Positions 55,466 to 64,000 of a DNA stretch of 64,000 nt are shown here, piece by piece. Origin of the DNA: Crystallibacter permensis (lineage in GTDB: Bacteria > Actinomycetota > Actinomycetes > Actinomycetales > Micrococcaceae); contig NZ_JAODLR010000001.1 in the NCBI RefSeq assembly GCF_025960875.1, positions 372,001 through 436,000 of the forward strand, given 5' to 3'. Both the position numbers and the translations under genes were made by a program. The notes below the pieces were generated by a model that ran no database searches, was not told the origin of the DNA, and saw only the letters and a list, made by a program, of their open reading frames with translations. How positions within the stretch are numbered: position 1 is the stretch's first letter; each line of letters starts with the position of its first letter.

Positions 55466-56566
55466 TCAGTTGCCGCCGAGGGCGGTCAGGGGATCCACCT
55501 TGGTCACGCGGCGGACCGCGACGACGGCCCCGGCCATGCCCAGGAGCACGATCCCGACGATCGGCAGCACGGTGCTGGCCGCGGTGAGCAGGAACGGCGC
55601 GGCCTGGGCAGCGAAGTAGCCGCCCAGAACCCCCACGCCACCACCGACGGCGGCCCCGGCAACCAGGACGATCGCGGCTTGGGTCAGGGCATCGCGGAGC
55701 AGGTAGCCGTCCGAGCCGCCCATGGCCTTGAGCACCGCGATGTCCCGCGTGCGCTGGATGGTCCAGACGGTCAGGAAGGCGACAATCACCAGCGCCGAGA
55801 TCCCGTAGAGGAAGGCCTGCATCATCAGCAGCGAGCCGTTCTCGCTCTTGTACGAACCCAGTGCCTGGAACGAACCGGTCACGGATGTGGTCACGGTACC
55901 GGCGGCTTGATTGGCCGCGGCAGCGGCGGCTCCGGCAGCATCCCCGTCGGCCAGTTGCACCGCAACGGCGGTGGCGATCGGACCGTTGGCGGCCCCGCCG
56001 TCGTTAATATGGGCTATCTTCTGCCACTGCTCCAGCGAGGTCCAGACCACCGGCGTGTGGGAATACCACTGGTCGTCGACGACGGCGGAGACCAGCAGCT
56101 GCCGACCGGCAACTTCTGCGGGATCACCGGCGGCAACGCCCAGCTCGTCCGCAATGGTCTGGCTGAGGATCACCGTCCCGTCCGCAACGGGGGCGGGGGC
56201 GAGCCTGCCGCCGGGCTCGACTCCGAAGACTGCCACGTTAGTGGTGCCGCCGGCGGAGAAACGGGTCTGCGCGACGCCGAAGGCCTCGGCATGCTCCACC
56301 CCGTCCGCCTGCTGCCAGGTGTCCAGCTGGTCCCGGGTAATCTGCGACTCTGTGTAGGAAGCCTTCGCCTCGTTTCCTTCCGGCGCGCCGAATGCCACGG
56401 TGTTGGCCGCCGGGGCCAGCCCGGCGATGGCGGAAATGGACTGGTTGCCCAGCCCCGCCGTGAGGCCGGAGAGCATGACCAGCAGCAGGGTAATCAGGGC
56501 CACCACGGTTCCCATCAGGGCGAAACGGCCCTTCGCGAACCGGATGTCCCGCAGTGCCAAAAACAC
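55466..56566 (-). CDS. FtsX/MacB-type ABC permease
   Basis: 366 residues. One N-terminal helix (FALMGTVVALITLLLVMLSG) is followed by a large extracytoplasmic domain of about 200 residues and three C-terminal helices with the FtsX segment RTRDIAVLKAMGGSDGYLLR between them. The start is GTG at 56566, preceded by AAGAAGGA; upstream frames overlap the promoter and are rejected. It forms a transporter with the adjacent ATPase. Confidence 0.9.
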   Translation of the reverse strand: MFLALRDIRFAKGRFALMGTVVALITLLLVMLSGLTAGLGNQSISAIAGLAPAANTVAFGAPEGNEAKASYTESQITRDQLDTWQQADGVEHAEAFGVAQTRFSAGGTTNVAVFGVEPGGRLAPAPVADGTVILSQTIADELGVAAGDPAEVAGRQLLVSAVVDDQWYSHTPVVWTSLEQWQKIAHINDGGAANGPIATAVAVQLADGDAAGAAAAAANQAAGTVTTSVTGSFQALGSYKSENGSLLMMQAFLYGISALVIVAFLTVWTIQRTRDIAVLKAMGGSDGYLLRDALTQAAIVLVAGAAVGGGVGVLGGYFAAQAAPFLLTAASTVLPIVGIVLLGMAGAVVAVRRVTKVDPLTALGGN

Positions 56567-56753
56567 GATTTTTCCTTCTTTCGGTGGAGTGCTCGGCCGC
56601 CGTTCGGCCGCCGTTCGGCCGCTGTATCCAGCCTTTCGCGGAAGCCTCGCGGGCACATCGCGGAACCGGTTGATCCGCCGCGGACAGAGGGTTGATTCCA
56701 CCGTCAACCGAATGGTTGATGCCCGTTGCCCGTGTGGTGGCTACGCTGGGAGC

Positions 56754-58178
56754 ATGTCTGTCCCGACCGAGCCCACCGAGACCGAGGCCTGGCCCGAGTC
56801 CGGGCCGGGCTTCGCCGAAGCGAGCCGATCCGGCCGGGCACCTGCAGAATCCGGGCCCGTTCAGCCGTCGGCGGGTGCCTTGGTGCTCCGCGTGCTGCGG
56901 ATCGGGCTGCACACCGGCTTCGCTGGCTTGCTTGCCTTCGCCGTCGTCCTGACACTCATCAACGCCCCGCATGCGCAGCTGAGTTGGCTCGCCTTGCTGC
57001 TGGGGCTTCTGCTGGCCGGCGTCTACCTAGCCGGCACGATCGTCGAGAAGCGGCACAGCACCACCGGGACCGGCCCGGATCCACGCCGCTACGGGGCGGC
57101 CTGGCTGGCGCTGGTGACCGTGCTCTGGGTGGCGCTCGTGGCGGTCAGCGGCAACTTCGTCTGGCTGGCCTTCCCCCTGTTCTTCCTCCACCTGCACGTG
57201 CTCCAAACCGCCCATGCCGTGTTCGCCGTCGCCATGCTGACCGGCGTGGTGATTCTGTCCCAGTGGTGGCACAACGGGCGGCTGGAACCGCCGATGCTGA
57301 TCGGTCCGATGGTGGGGGCGGTGTTCGCCGTGTTCATGGCGATGGCGTACCGGGCACTGTATCTCGACGGCGAGAACCAGCGGCGTGCGCTCGCCGAGCT
57401 CCGCCGGACCCGCGCCGAGCTGGCCCAATCCCAGCACGACGCCGGGGTGCTCGCCGAACGCGGCCGGCTCGCACGGGAAATCCACGACACACTCGCCCAG
57501 GGCCTGTCCAGCATCGTGCTGGTCTCGCGCGGTGCCGCCACGGCGCTGGACGCCGGCGACACCGCGACGGCGGCCGAGCGCATCCGGCTGGCCCAGTCCA
57601 CGGCCTCGGAGAACCTGGCCGAGGCGCGTCGGTTCATCCGTGGCTTGTCCTCCCCGCAGCTGGAACCGCGCGAGGACGGCGCCAGCGTCCTGGCCGACAG
57701 CCTGGCCCGGCTGTGTTCGGCCACCGAGCGGCAGGCCGCGGCGCGCGGGGACCAGCTACGCTGCCGTTTCAACCTCGACGGCGACAGCGTCCGGCTGCCC
57801 GCCCCGTACGAGGTCACGCTGCTCCGGGCGGCGCAGGCGAGCCTGGCGAACGTGCTGGCGCATGCGAAGGCACGCACCGCCGTCGTTACTCTAGGGTTTT
57901 TGGACGAGGACGTGACACTGGATATTTACGACGACGGCGTAGGGTTTGATCCTTCAAAGTACGACGGCGGCACGGGCCTTGGTTCTTCGGCGGCGGCTGG
58001 GCGCGGGGACGGGGACGGAGACGGAGACCGAGAGGGCGGCGGCTTCGGCCTGCTGTCGCTGCAGGAACGGGTTGCCGCGCTGAACGGCCGGCTCGACCTG
58101 GAATCCGCGCCGGGTGAGGGAACCGTGGTGGCCATCCGGCTGCCGCTCCTGACTGGCGTGGGGGAGGAGCGGGAGTGA
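56754..58178 (+). CDS. NarL-group sensor histidine kinase
   Basis: 474 residues. After a 50-residue proline/glutamate-rich head come about five to six membrane helices (residues 50-210). A HisKA_3 dimerisation helix with the phosphoaccepting His in RLAREIHDTLAQGLSSIVLV (near 245) is followed by an HATPase domain with DDGVGFDPS and GFGLLSLQERVAALNGRL. The membrane part likely senses an envelope signal. The stop overlaps the response-regulator GTG (GTGA). It diverges from the ABC exporter, which it probably controls. Confidence 0.9.
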   Translation: MSVPTEPTETEAWPESGPGFAEASRSGRAPAESGPVQPSAGALVLRVLRIGLHTGFAGLLAFAVVLTLINAPHAQLSWLALLLGLLLAGVYLAGTIVEKRHSTTGTGPDPRRYGAAWLALVTVLWVALVAVSGNFVWLAFPLFFLHLHVLQTAHAVFAVAMLTGVVILSQWWHNGRLEPPMLIGPMVGAVFAVFMAMAYRALYLDGENQRRALAELRRTRAELAQSQHDAGVLAERGRLAREIHDTLAQGLSSIVLVSRGAATALDAGDTATAAERIRLAQSTASENLAEARRFIRGLSSPQLEPREDGASVLADSLARLCSATERQAAARGDQLRCRFNLDGDSVRLPAPYEVTLLRAAQASLANVLAHAKARTAVVTLGFLDEDVTLDIYDDGVGFDPSKYDGGTGLGSSAAAGRGDGDGDGDREGGGFGLLSLQERVAALNGRLDLESAPGEGTVVAIRLPLLTGVGEERE

Positions 58179-58834
58179 GCGGGATCAGGATTCTGCTGGT
58201 CGATGACCATCCCGTGGTGCGCGCCGGACTCCGGGCCATGCTCTCCGACTTCGAAGGCATGACCGTGGCGGCCGAAGCCGCGGACGGGGCTGCCGCGCTA
58301 AAGGAGCTGGACCGTCTGGCCGCCCTGGGCGAGCCCGCGGATGTGGTGCTGATGGACCTGCAAATGGGCGCCGGCATGGACGGGGTAACGGCCACGGCGC
58401 GGATCAAGGCCAACGGCGATGCCGGGAAGGCCGCGCCGCCGGTGCTCATCCTGACCACATACGACACGGACGCGGACATCCTCGCCGCAGTGGAGGCCGG
58501 TGCCGCCGGCTACATGCTTAAGGACGCTCCGCCGGAGCAGATCCGCGAAGCAGTCCTGGCCGCCGCAGCCGGCCGCACCGCACTTGCGCCGGAAGTCGCG
58601 GCCCGCCTGATGGGCCGGATCCGCAATCCCGAGCCCGCGCTCAGCGCCCGCGAGGTCCAGTTGGTGGAACTGCTGGCCACCGGCATGCCGAACAAGGAAA
58701 TTGCCCGCAAGCTCTTCATTTCCGAGGCCACTGTCAAGACCCACTTGGTGCACATTTACGCCAAGCTTGGTGTGGACAACCGCACGGCTGCCATAGCCGA
58801 GGCCACCAAGCGCCGCATCATCCGCCCGGCCTGA
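58175..58834 (+). CDS. NarL/FixJ-family response regulator
   Basis: 219 residues: receiver domain with RILLVDDHPVVRAGL and the phosphorylated Asp in VVLMDLQMG (near residue 63), then a LuxR-type helix-turn-helix with LSAREVQLVELLATGMPNKE and EATVKTHLVHIYAKLGV. GTG start with GGAGGAG upstream, overlapping the kinase. Partner of the adjacent kinase. A damaged partial copy of this gene lies 0.56 kb downstream. Confidence 0.92.
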   Translation: MSGIRILLVDDHPVVRAGLRAMLSDFEGMTVAAEAADGAAALKELDRLAALGEPADVVLMDLQMGAGMDGVTATARIKANGDAGKAAPPVLILTTYDTDADILAAVEAGAAGYMLKDAPPEQIREAVLAAAAGRTALAPEVAARLMGRIRNPEPALSAREVQLVELLATGMPNKEIARKLFISEATVKTHLVHIYAKLGVDNRTAAIAEATKRRIIRPA

Positions 58835-58882
58835 TTCTCGCAGGGTCAGTCGGGTGCGCCCAGGAATGTCGGTTAAGGCGTC

Positions 58883-59062
58883 CTATGACAGGTCGCTGGC
58901 GACACCGATGGTGAAGATTTTGGGCCCGCTCCGTGTGACTCTGACCAGATCCTTCGAGACGTTTGCCCTCAGGGCAACGTCGGCGACTGCGGCATCCAGC
59001 GATTCGTTCGTGGTCGAGCGGTCCCAGATCTTGAGCGTCACGGAGTGCGATTCAAAGTTCAT
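58883..59062 (-). CDS. Hypothetical 59-residue protein
   Basis: A continuous minus-strand frame encodes a coherent small protein: MNFESHSVTLKIWDRSTTNE, SLDAAVADVALRANVSKDLV, RVTRSGPKIFTIGVASDLS. Its strand/helix pattern suggests a compact alpha-beta domain. The ribosome site is weak (AAGAAAG). It is convergent with the response regulator. I do not recognise it; treat as a probable but unproven gene. Confidence 0.45.
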   Translation of the reverse strand: MNFESHSVTLKIWDRSTTNESLDAAVADVALRANVSKDLVRVTRSGPKIFTIGVASDLS

Positions 59063-59235
59063 GCGTCGTTGCTTTCTTTGATTGAATTCCCACCTCGTCG
59101 CTGAGGCAGCGGCAACAACTCTAGCCGGAATGATGATCTTCCCTCGACTAGATTTCGCGTTTATGAACCGCCATCAGCCGCTGCTATTCCTAGCAGATCG
59201 CGTACCTGGCCGGGCAAAGACCAGGCCCGGACCGC

Positions 59236-59334
59236 GCGTTGGCCGACAAAGTCTACTCGTCCATGGCGATCCGGGAGCTGCTGCGCCGACCCTTTATTCA
59301 CGCAGTGATCCCCGAACGCAGCGACCAGGAGTAA
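59236..59334 (+). pseudogene. IS5-type transposase fragment
   Basis: 33 codons read ALADKVYSSMAIRELLRRPF and IHAVIPERSDQ before a stop. This is the conserved DKxYSS...IPER stretch preceding the catalytic Glu region of IS5-group transposases. No ends or other parts are visible. Confidence 0.65.
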
Positions 59335-59397
59335 ACCGCAAACACCGCGCCGCAGCCGTTCTCAGAGCCATCACCATCTGGCTCAAGGATCTAAGTA

Positions 59398-59621
59398 CCC
59401 CGCGGACATGGTGCTGATGGACCTGCAGATGGGCGCGGGCATGGACGGGGTGACCGCGACGGCGCGGATCAGGGCCAACGGCGATGCCGGGAGGCCCGCC
59501 CCGCCGGTGCTCATCCTGACCACGTACGACACGGACGCGGACATCCTCGCCGCCGGAGCAGATCCGCGAGGCCGTCCTGACCGCCGAGGCCAGCAAGCGC
59601 CGGATCATCCGCCCGGCCTGA
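59398..59621 (+). pseudogene. Internally deleted copy of the NarL-type response regulator
   Basis: Closely repeats the response regulator from its DLQMGAGMDG segment, but with two internal deletions. After ADILAA the copy jumps to the codons for EQIREAVL, then to the last codons (KRRIIRPA). The receiver start, most of the linker and the whole helix-turn-helix are gone, and the frame is shifted at the first deletion. Direct repeats of CGCCG-type sequence at the break suggest slippage. Confidence 0.8.
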
Positions 59622-59821
59622 CTGCAGGCTGAAAAAGCTGTAGGTGCCGGCGACAGCTCCGCGAATGTGCACAACCGTTCCCGATCGTCCCGGCAACGTT
59701 TATCCACAGTGGGGGTAACGCAGTGCATAAACGTCATACCTGCTGGTTACGGTAGAAACGATTCACCAAATCGCTCCACTTAGTCCAGTCTCTTCACTTC
59801 GTCTCTTTCAGGGGAACCTTT

Positions 59822-62326
59822 ATGAACACCGGCCCTTCCGGTATGCCCGCGCACGGCGCGGAACTGCATGACTCACCTCCACCGCGGCCAGAGCAGGCTC
59901 CAGCAACCGTCTCCGAACCGGCTGGACCTTCAGTGCCGAGCTCCGCTGCAGAACGCGGTCCGTTTGACGGTCTCGGTAAACAGCATTGGCTCAAGGCAGC
60001 GGCCTCGGCAGCAATCACTTATGGAATTGTTCTGGGCGGATCTGTCTTCGTGCTCCTGCTGGCAGTGGCGGGTTCTCTGATGTCTGGAGCGGGGAGCGAT
60101 CTGGGCCAGTCCGCGCAGGAAGCCATCGGCGTGGACCCGATGGAGAGCGGTGTCGGAATGATCTTCACCCTGCCGTTCCTGTTGGTCGGGATGGCTTTCC
60201 TTGGCCCGGTAAGTGCTTCCGGGGAGGCTGGCGTCCTGGGAATGTTCCTGAGCATGCGCGGCGAGGTTTGGGCCGTGCCAGTGCTGCTGACGGTCCTTGC
60301 AGCCCTCAGCCTGTGGTGGCTCGGCAGGCATTTTGAACGGAAGGCCGGCGTGGTCCGGACAAGCCAGCGCTGGGTTCTCGCCGCTTCCACAGGACTGGCG
60401 CTTGCCGTGATTGCCGTGGGGCTCGCAATGCTGACAGCGGTGCGCAGCGAAATGGAAGCTGTCACGCTCAACGTTGACAGTGCCTCGGCCTGGTTGTTCC
60501 TGGGGGCGTTTGCTATCGGCACAGTTTGTAGTGTGGCCGGACGCCATGCGGGCAGAGCCAAGACGCTACCGGCAGCCTCCGCTGCTGGGCAGGCTGTTGT
60601 TCGTACGGCCCAAGCGGTGCGGGTATTCGGGTGGCACGTTCTGGCGTACCTGACGGTGGCGGGCCTCGTGCTATTTGTGGCAGCAGCAGTGGAAGGCGGC
60701 GCGGCAGCCGCCTTCACCGCCCCCTTGTGGCTCCCTACCGCTGCCGCATGGGCGTATGGAACAGGACACCTCTCCGGCTTGAACGTGTTCGGCCAGCCTG
60801 GAACCATGTATGTTTTCGAAGCCGGGTGGTGGCAAGCGGCATTGTTGCTGCTGCTGACGGTGCTCGCCGCGCTTGCAGCGTCCTTGCTGTGGTCGCAGCG
60901 CCGGGGAACCGGCCGTGATGCGCTTGCTGGATGGCATTCGTGGCTGACCCTGCCGATTGTTTTCGCCTGTGGCGGAGCAGCGGTGGCCTTGGTTACCACG
61001 ATCGTGGCCACGGCTGCCGGCAGTTTCATCTCCTTCTCCGGCACCATGGGATTGGCAGGCTGGACCTTTCTGGTTATGGGTATTTGGGGTGGAATCATCG
61101 AGGTATCCGCCAGGTATCTTGCGCCCGCGCTCGCCCCCTATGCCCCTGCAAAGATGCGCGGTTTTCTGACCGCGGGAGCTCCTTCCGGCGCAGCCATGAG
61201 CGTTGATCCCGGCACCTCGGCCGCGCTATATCCGGCCGCGGACTCTGCCGCTGCGGGAAGGCCAGGCCAGGCTGAAAACCAGCCGACGCCGCTGTCGGCC
61301 TCGGCAAAGAAGCGCCTCAAGATCGCCGCTTGGTCTGTTGGAGCCGTTGCCGTGGTCGGAATCGGGGCCGGTATTGCCTACAACATCTTGGCAACCGGCG
61401 CTTATGGACCTCAGGCAAAGGTGGAGCAGTACCTCACGGCGTTGCAGAACGGCGAAGCCTCTACCGCAACCGCCCTGCTGGACCCGAACGTTGCCACGGC
61501 GGAGCGCGTCCTCTTTAACGATGAGATCTTCGCGGCGGCGGAGAACCGGATTACGGGCTTCAGCATCCGGGACGTGGTGACAACAGAAGATACAGCCATG
61601 GTCGTCGCCGACGTCGTCCAGGACGCGAAGACAACACCGCTGACTTTCGAGCTAGAGCAGGAGGGCCGAACGGCCGTCGTCTTCAAGGACTGGCGCATCG
61701 CGTCCGGCGGGAGCTGGAGCTTGCCGCTGGAGCTGCCGGCAGGCCGGCAGGACATCAAGGTCAACGGCGTCGCGGTGGAAATCGCCGGCGGCCAGGAGGA
61801 CTTCCAGGGTGGCGTCCGTGCCCTCGTTCCGGTCCTGCCGGGCGACTATGTGGTCTCGGCGCCGGAAGGAACCAAGTACATCAGCTACGGTTCCGAGCAG
61901 ACCGTCCGGGTGCCGGTCGACAGCAGTGCGCAGCCCGAGACAGCGGTCTTCGAACAGGCGATGACGGATGCGGTGGCAGCAGATGCTGCGGCACAGGCGA
62001 ACGCCTATCTCGCCAAATGCATCGAGGCAAAGGAACTGCAGCCCCAGAGTTGCCCCAATGCTGCCTTCGCCTGGCGGGATGAGGAAAACTACCGCGCGAT
62101 TAGCTGGAAACTGGAGACCGAGCCGGAGTACGACGTCTCGCGGAGTTGGCTGGACGACGGATTCATGCTGACCGCCCGGAACGGCGAAGTCTCGCTCAAT
62201 TACGAGGAGAACGTCTCCTTCACCGATGACCGGGAGGAATGGAAGCAGCAGGAGACAACCCGGGGACTCCTATTTACGGGCGCGGTGTCCATCGACGGCG
62301 ACAAGCTGACCGTGACCTTCGATTAG
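59822..62326 (+). CDS. Large multi-helix membrane protein with extracytoplasmic C-terminus
   Basis: 834 residues, unrecognised. After a proline-rich cytoplasmic head of about 55 residues come about nine hydrophobic helices up to residue 440, a flexible linker (440-500), one more helix (about 503-528, AAWSVGAVAVVGIGAGIAYN) and a 300-residue secreted-side domain. The latter contains EQYLTALQNGEASTATALLD, as in NTF2-like or lumazine-binding-like extracytoplasmic domains, a PEGA-like stretch near 640-700 and ALQANAYLAKCIEAKEL-like helices with two cysteines. GGGGAAC lies before the ATG. Possibly an envelope stress or lipid-related protein; I cannot name a function. Confidence 0.75.
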   Translation: MNTGPSGMPAHGAELHDSPPPRPEQAPATVSEPAGPSVPSSAAERGPFDGLGKQHWLKAAASAAITYGIVLGGSVFVLLLAVAGSLMSGAGSDLGQSAQEAIGVDPMESGVGMIFTLPFLLVGMAFLGPVSASGEAGVLGMFLSMRGEVWAVPVLLTVLAALSLWWLGRHFERKAGVVRTSQRWVLAASTGLALAVIAVGLAMLTAVRSEMEAVTLNVDSASAWLFLGAFAIGTVCSVAGRHAGRAKTLPAASAAGQAVVRTAQAVRVFGWHVLAYLTVAGLVLFVAAAVEGGAAAAFTAPLWLPTAAAWAYGTGHLSGLNVFGQPGTMYVFEAGWWQAALLLLLTVLAALAASLLWSQRRGTGRDALAGWHSWLTLPIVFACGGAAVALVTTIVATAAGSFISFSGTMGLAGWTFLVMGIWGGIIEVSARYLAPALAPYAPAKMRGFLTAGAPSGAAMSVDPGTSAALYPAADSAAAGRPGQAENQPTPLSASAKKRLKIAAWSVGAVAVVGIGAGIAYNILATGAYGPQAKVEQYLTALQNGEASTATALLDPNVATAERVLFNDEIFAAAENRITGFSIRDVVTTEDTAMVVADVVQDAKTTPLTFELEQEGRTAVVFKDWRIASGGSWSLPLELPAGRQDIKVNGVAVEIAGGQEDFQGGVRALVPVLPGDYVVSAPEGTKYISYGSEQTVRVPVDSSAQPETAVFEQAMTDAVAADAAAQANAYLAKCIEAKELQPQSCPNAAFAWRDEENYRAISWKLETEPEYDVSRSWLDDGFMLTARNGEVSLNYEENVSFTDDREEWKQQETTRGLLFTGAVSIDGDKLTVTFD

Positions 62327-62574
62327 GACGCCCGCGCGTCCTGCGCATCATCTTCCTGTGTGCCGGCTTCGGCCACCGCGCCGAGCCGGCACCAGGGACC
62401 GCAAGGTTCGGCAGACGGGCCGGTAACCAGCATCCGGAAGGCGCCGTCGAGGTAGGCCCTGCCGTCCCTGGCCCGCCCGATCACGACGCCACGGCGAAGA
62501 CGCATCCGTTGGCCCGGTTCCAGTTTGCGCAGTTGCGGCCAGAGCAGGGCTTCCGAGGTCGAAAGGAATAACAT
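62323..62574 (-). CDS. Hypothetical 83-residue protein
   Basis: Starts at the ATG 62572-62574 with AGGAGG six bases upstream, which decides it over longer frames. MLFLSTSEALLWPQLRKLEP, GQRMRLRRGVVIGRARDGRA and YLDGAFRMLVTGPSAEPCGP form a compact beta-rich protein with two cysteines (PCGPWC). Its stop overlaps that of the convergent membrane-protein gene (TTAG). No family recognised. Confidence 0.6.
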   Translation of the reverse strand: MLFLSTSEALLWPQLRKLEPGQRMRLRRGVVIGRARDGRAYLDGAFRMLVTGPSAEPCGPWCRLGAVAEAGTQEDDAQDARAS

Positions 62575-62786
62575 AACGGCCCTCCTGTCACCGAGTTGGA
62601 CCATTATGAACCCTCCCGGCCCTGTTTGGACCCGGCCGGCGCAAAATTGTGCCGACCCGTTATCGTTCGGGCCCGGCCGCTTCGCTGCAGGGCTTCCGTG
62701 CGAAAGCGATATATTGTGCGGTGGAGCGGGCATCACCGCACAAATAATGAACGACGGCGGTGTGCAGCTGCCCGCAGGAGGTTTGG

Positions 62787-63614
62787 ATGCGACTGGGTAC
62801 AGTACGGCGGAACGGGACAACGCAGGCGTTCCGGCAGGAGAACGGTGCCACCACCTTCCTTCCGGCCAAGGATGTCGGCGAGCTTCTGCTGCACGAGGAC
62901 TGGCGCACCCTTGCCGGCGAAGAAGGGCAGGAACCGGCTGCCGCCGACCTGGACACGCCCATCCTGCGCCCCGGCAAGATCCTTTGCGCCGGACTGAACT
63001 ACTACGCCCACGCCGAAGAAGTCGGCCAGGACGTTCCGAAGCACCCCACGATCTTCACCAAGATGCACAACGCGCTGGCCGGTCCCAGCGATGACGTGCA
63101 GATGCCCGAAGCCAGCCGCAAGATCGACTGGGAGGCCGAGCTGACCATCGTGATCGGCAAGACCATCCGCAAAGTGGACGAGGCCGCAGCCAAGGATGCC
63201 ATCCTTGGCTACACGGTGATGAACGATGTCTCCGTGCGCGACTGGCAGGGCCGGACGTCCGAGTGGTTCCAGGGCAAGAACTGGGACCGGATGACGCCGG
63301 TGGGCCCCGTCGTCGTCACGGCGGACGAAATCGACCCGGAGGACGGCCTGGCCGTGGAGTGCGAGCTGGACGGCGTCGTCAAGCAGTCCGGCACCACGTC
63401 GGATCTGATCTTCTCCTGCGCCAAGTTGGTCTCCTACATCAGCGAGTTCATGACCTTGGAACCGGGCGACATCATCGCCACCGGCACTCCGGCGGGAGTC
63501 GGCCTGGCCCGCAAGCCCCGTGAGTGGATTCCGGTGGGCGCCGAATTGGTGACCCGGATCGAGGGAATCGGCGAGTTGCGCAACAAGTGCGTTGCGGAGC
63601 CGGCGGCGGGGTAA
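62787..63614 (+). CDS. Fumarylacetoacetate hydrolase-family protein
   Basis: 275 residues. A small N-terminal domain is followed by the FAH fold with ILCAGLNYYAHAEEVG near residue 65 and the metal ligands in WEAELTIVIGKTIRKV (Glu-x-Glu) and YTVMNDVSVRDWQ (Asp). Members hydrolyse or decarboxylate 2,4-dioxo or 2-oxo acids, such as in homogentisate or homoprotocatechuate pathways. AGGAGG lies five bases before the ATG at 62787; a longer frame is rejected. No pathway partners are adjacent. Confidence 0.9.
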   Translation: MRLGTVRRNGTTQAFRQENGATTFLPAKDVGELLLHEDWRTLAGEEGQEPAAADLDTPILRPGKILCAGLNYYAHAEEVGQDVPKHPTIFTKMHNALAGPSDDVQMPEASRKIDWEAELTIVIGKTIRKVDEAAAKDAILGYTVMNDVSVRDWQGRTSEWFQGKNWDRMTPVGPVVVTADEIDPEDGLAVECELDGVVKQSGTTSDLIFSCAKLVSYISEFMTLEPGDIIATGTPAGVGLARKPREWIPVGAELVTRIEGIGELRNKCVAEPAAG

Positions 63615-63680
63615 TCCCGCGTCCGCATGTCACTTTCGGGTCACTCCGTCGTAAATGTCCTAGTGCGGCCGTAGGATCGA

Positions 63681-64000
63681 ATGATGGGGCAGACACGGTT
63701 ATTCGGTCGGGACCGCGAGCTTGCTCATTGGCGAACGCTCGCGGATACCGTCGCGTCCGGACGCAACACGGAGCTGACGGTCAGCGGACCTGCGGGTATA
63801 GGCAAGACCTCGCTGCTGGACGAAATCTGCCGCGATGCGCAGGCCCGTGACTGGAAGATCCTGCGTGCCCGCGGGGATGCCCGGCGGCAGCTGCCCGGTG
63901 CCATGCTGTGGCAGTGGTTCGCTCCGTTGGCCCAGCGGCTGCCCGCGGATGCGCCGCCCTTTGACGGCCAGGGCGCACTGCTGCACAAGTTCCTGACCAC
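63681..64000 (+). CDS. LuxR/MalT-type ATPase regulator (5' part)
   Basis: The first 106 codons are visible and the gene continues past the window. FGRDRELAHWRTLADTVASG leads into a Walker A motif, SGPAGIGKTSLL, near residue 38, the start of the AAA domain found in large LuxR-family (MalT/STAND) regulators. The C-terminal helix-turn-helix is not in view, so the class is inferred. ATG codons at 63681 and 63684 are both possible; GGATCGA lies just upstream. Confidence 0.75.
   Translation, partial: MMGQTRLFGRDRELAHWRTLADTVASGRNTELTVSGPAGIGKTSLLDEICRDAQARDWKILRARGDARRQLPGAMLWQWFAPLAQRLPADAPPFDGQGALLHKFLT

Noticed and set aside
62325-62342. AGGACG/CGTCCT hairpin at the convergent stop codons
   Set aside because: Only a 6-bp stem and it overlaps the coding end of the small hypothetical gene; too weak to call a terminator.

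Overview
The window is high-GC actinobacterial DNA, most likely from a soil Micrococcaceae (Arthrobacter-like) chromosome. Pointers are actinobacterial-type inositol-3-phosphate synthase, DUF427, DUF6766, DUF6716 and DUF4913 families, frequent ATGA/GTGA stop-start overlaps, GTG/TTG starts and AGGAGG ribosome sites. The assignment is inferred from gene content; no rRNA or other marker is present. I saw no tRNA, rRNA or CRISPR array.

Left part (1-36 kb) is accessory and catabolic, with many broken genes. It holds a truncated ABC ATPase; a lutABC-type lactate oxidation operon (750-3708); a decayed gamma-carbonic anhydrase; an operon of two amidohydrolase-2 proteins, a small Rieske protein and a PDR-type reductase (4290-8236); a decayed transposon with inverted ends (8.58-10.32 kb); an orphan ketol-acid reductoisomerase; and a LysR regulator diverging from a 3-hydroxyisobutyrate-dehydrogenase-like gene and an aldehyde dehydrogenase. 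Next come an enoyl-CoA hydratase with a class III CoA-transferase, an ACS-type MFS carrier, a second beta-hydroxyacid dehydrogenase, a sucC fragment, an alpha/beta hydrolase and a GntR regulator. A TRAP transporter/SDR/MDR operon (23.4-28.6 kb) diverges from a lipoyl-domain/E1-alpha/E1-beta operon (29.0-31.3 kb), followed by a dead E2 gene, a second GntR regulator and a PPC-domain protein. A shared operator-like word, TGGTANTACCA, lies before the TRAP operon, the E1 operon, the second GntR gene and the PPC gene, so these look like one regulon. A DUF4913 remnant near 35.7-36.0 kb suggests a lost plasmid or integrative element.

Right part (36-64 kb) looks like more stable chromosome: DUF427 protein, ino1, a stress-like operon (topoisomerase IB, DUF1622, lipoprotein, a 27-residue membrane peptide, DUF6766) divergent from a large catalase, then a tightly overlapping six-gene operon for a sialic-acid-like (nonulosonate) surface polymer (43.45-50.36 kb) with a divergent GT87-type membrane glycosyltransferase. 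After these come a phytoene-desaturase-like flavoprotein, nagA, an ABC exporter with a divergent NarL-type two-component pair, a truncated copy of the response regulator beside an IS5-type fragment, a large unrecognised membrane protein, a fumarylacetoacetase-family hydrolase and the start of a LuxR/MalT-type ATPase regulator.

The most promising unexplained systems are the nonulosonate polymer operon, the TGGTANTACCA regulon linking TRAP import to an incomplete 2-oxoacid/acetoin dehydrogenase, and the amidohydrolase/Rieske/KARI catabolic island, whose substrate I cannot name.
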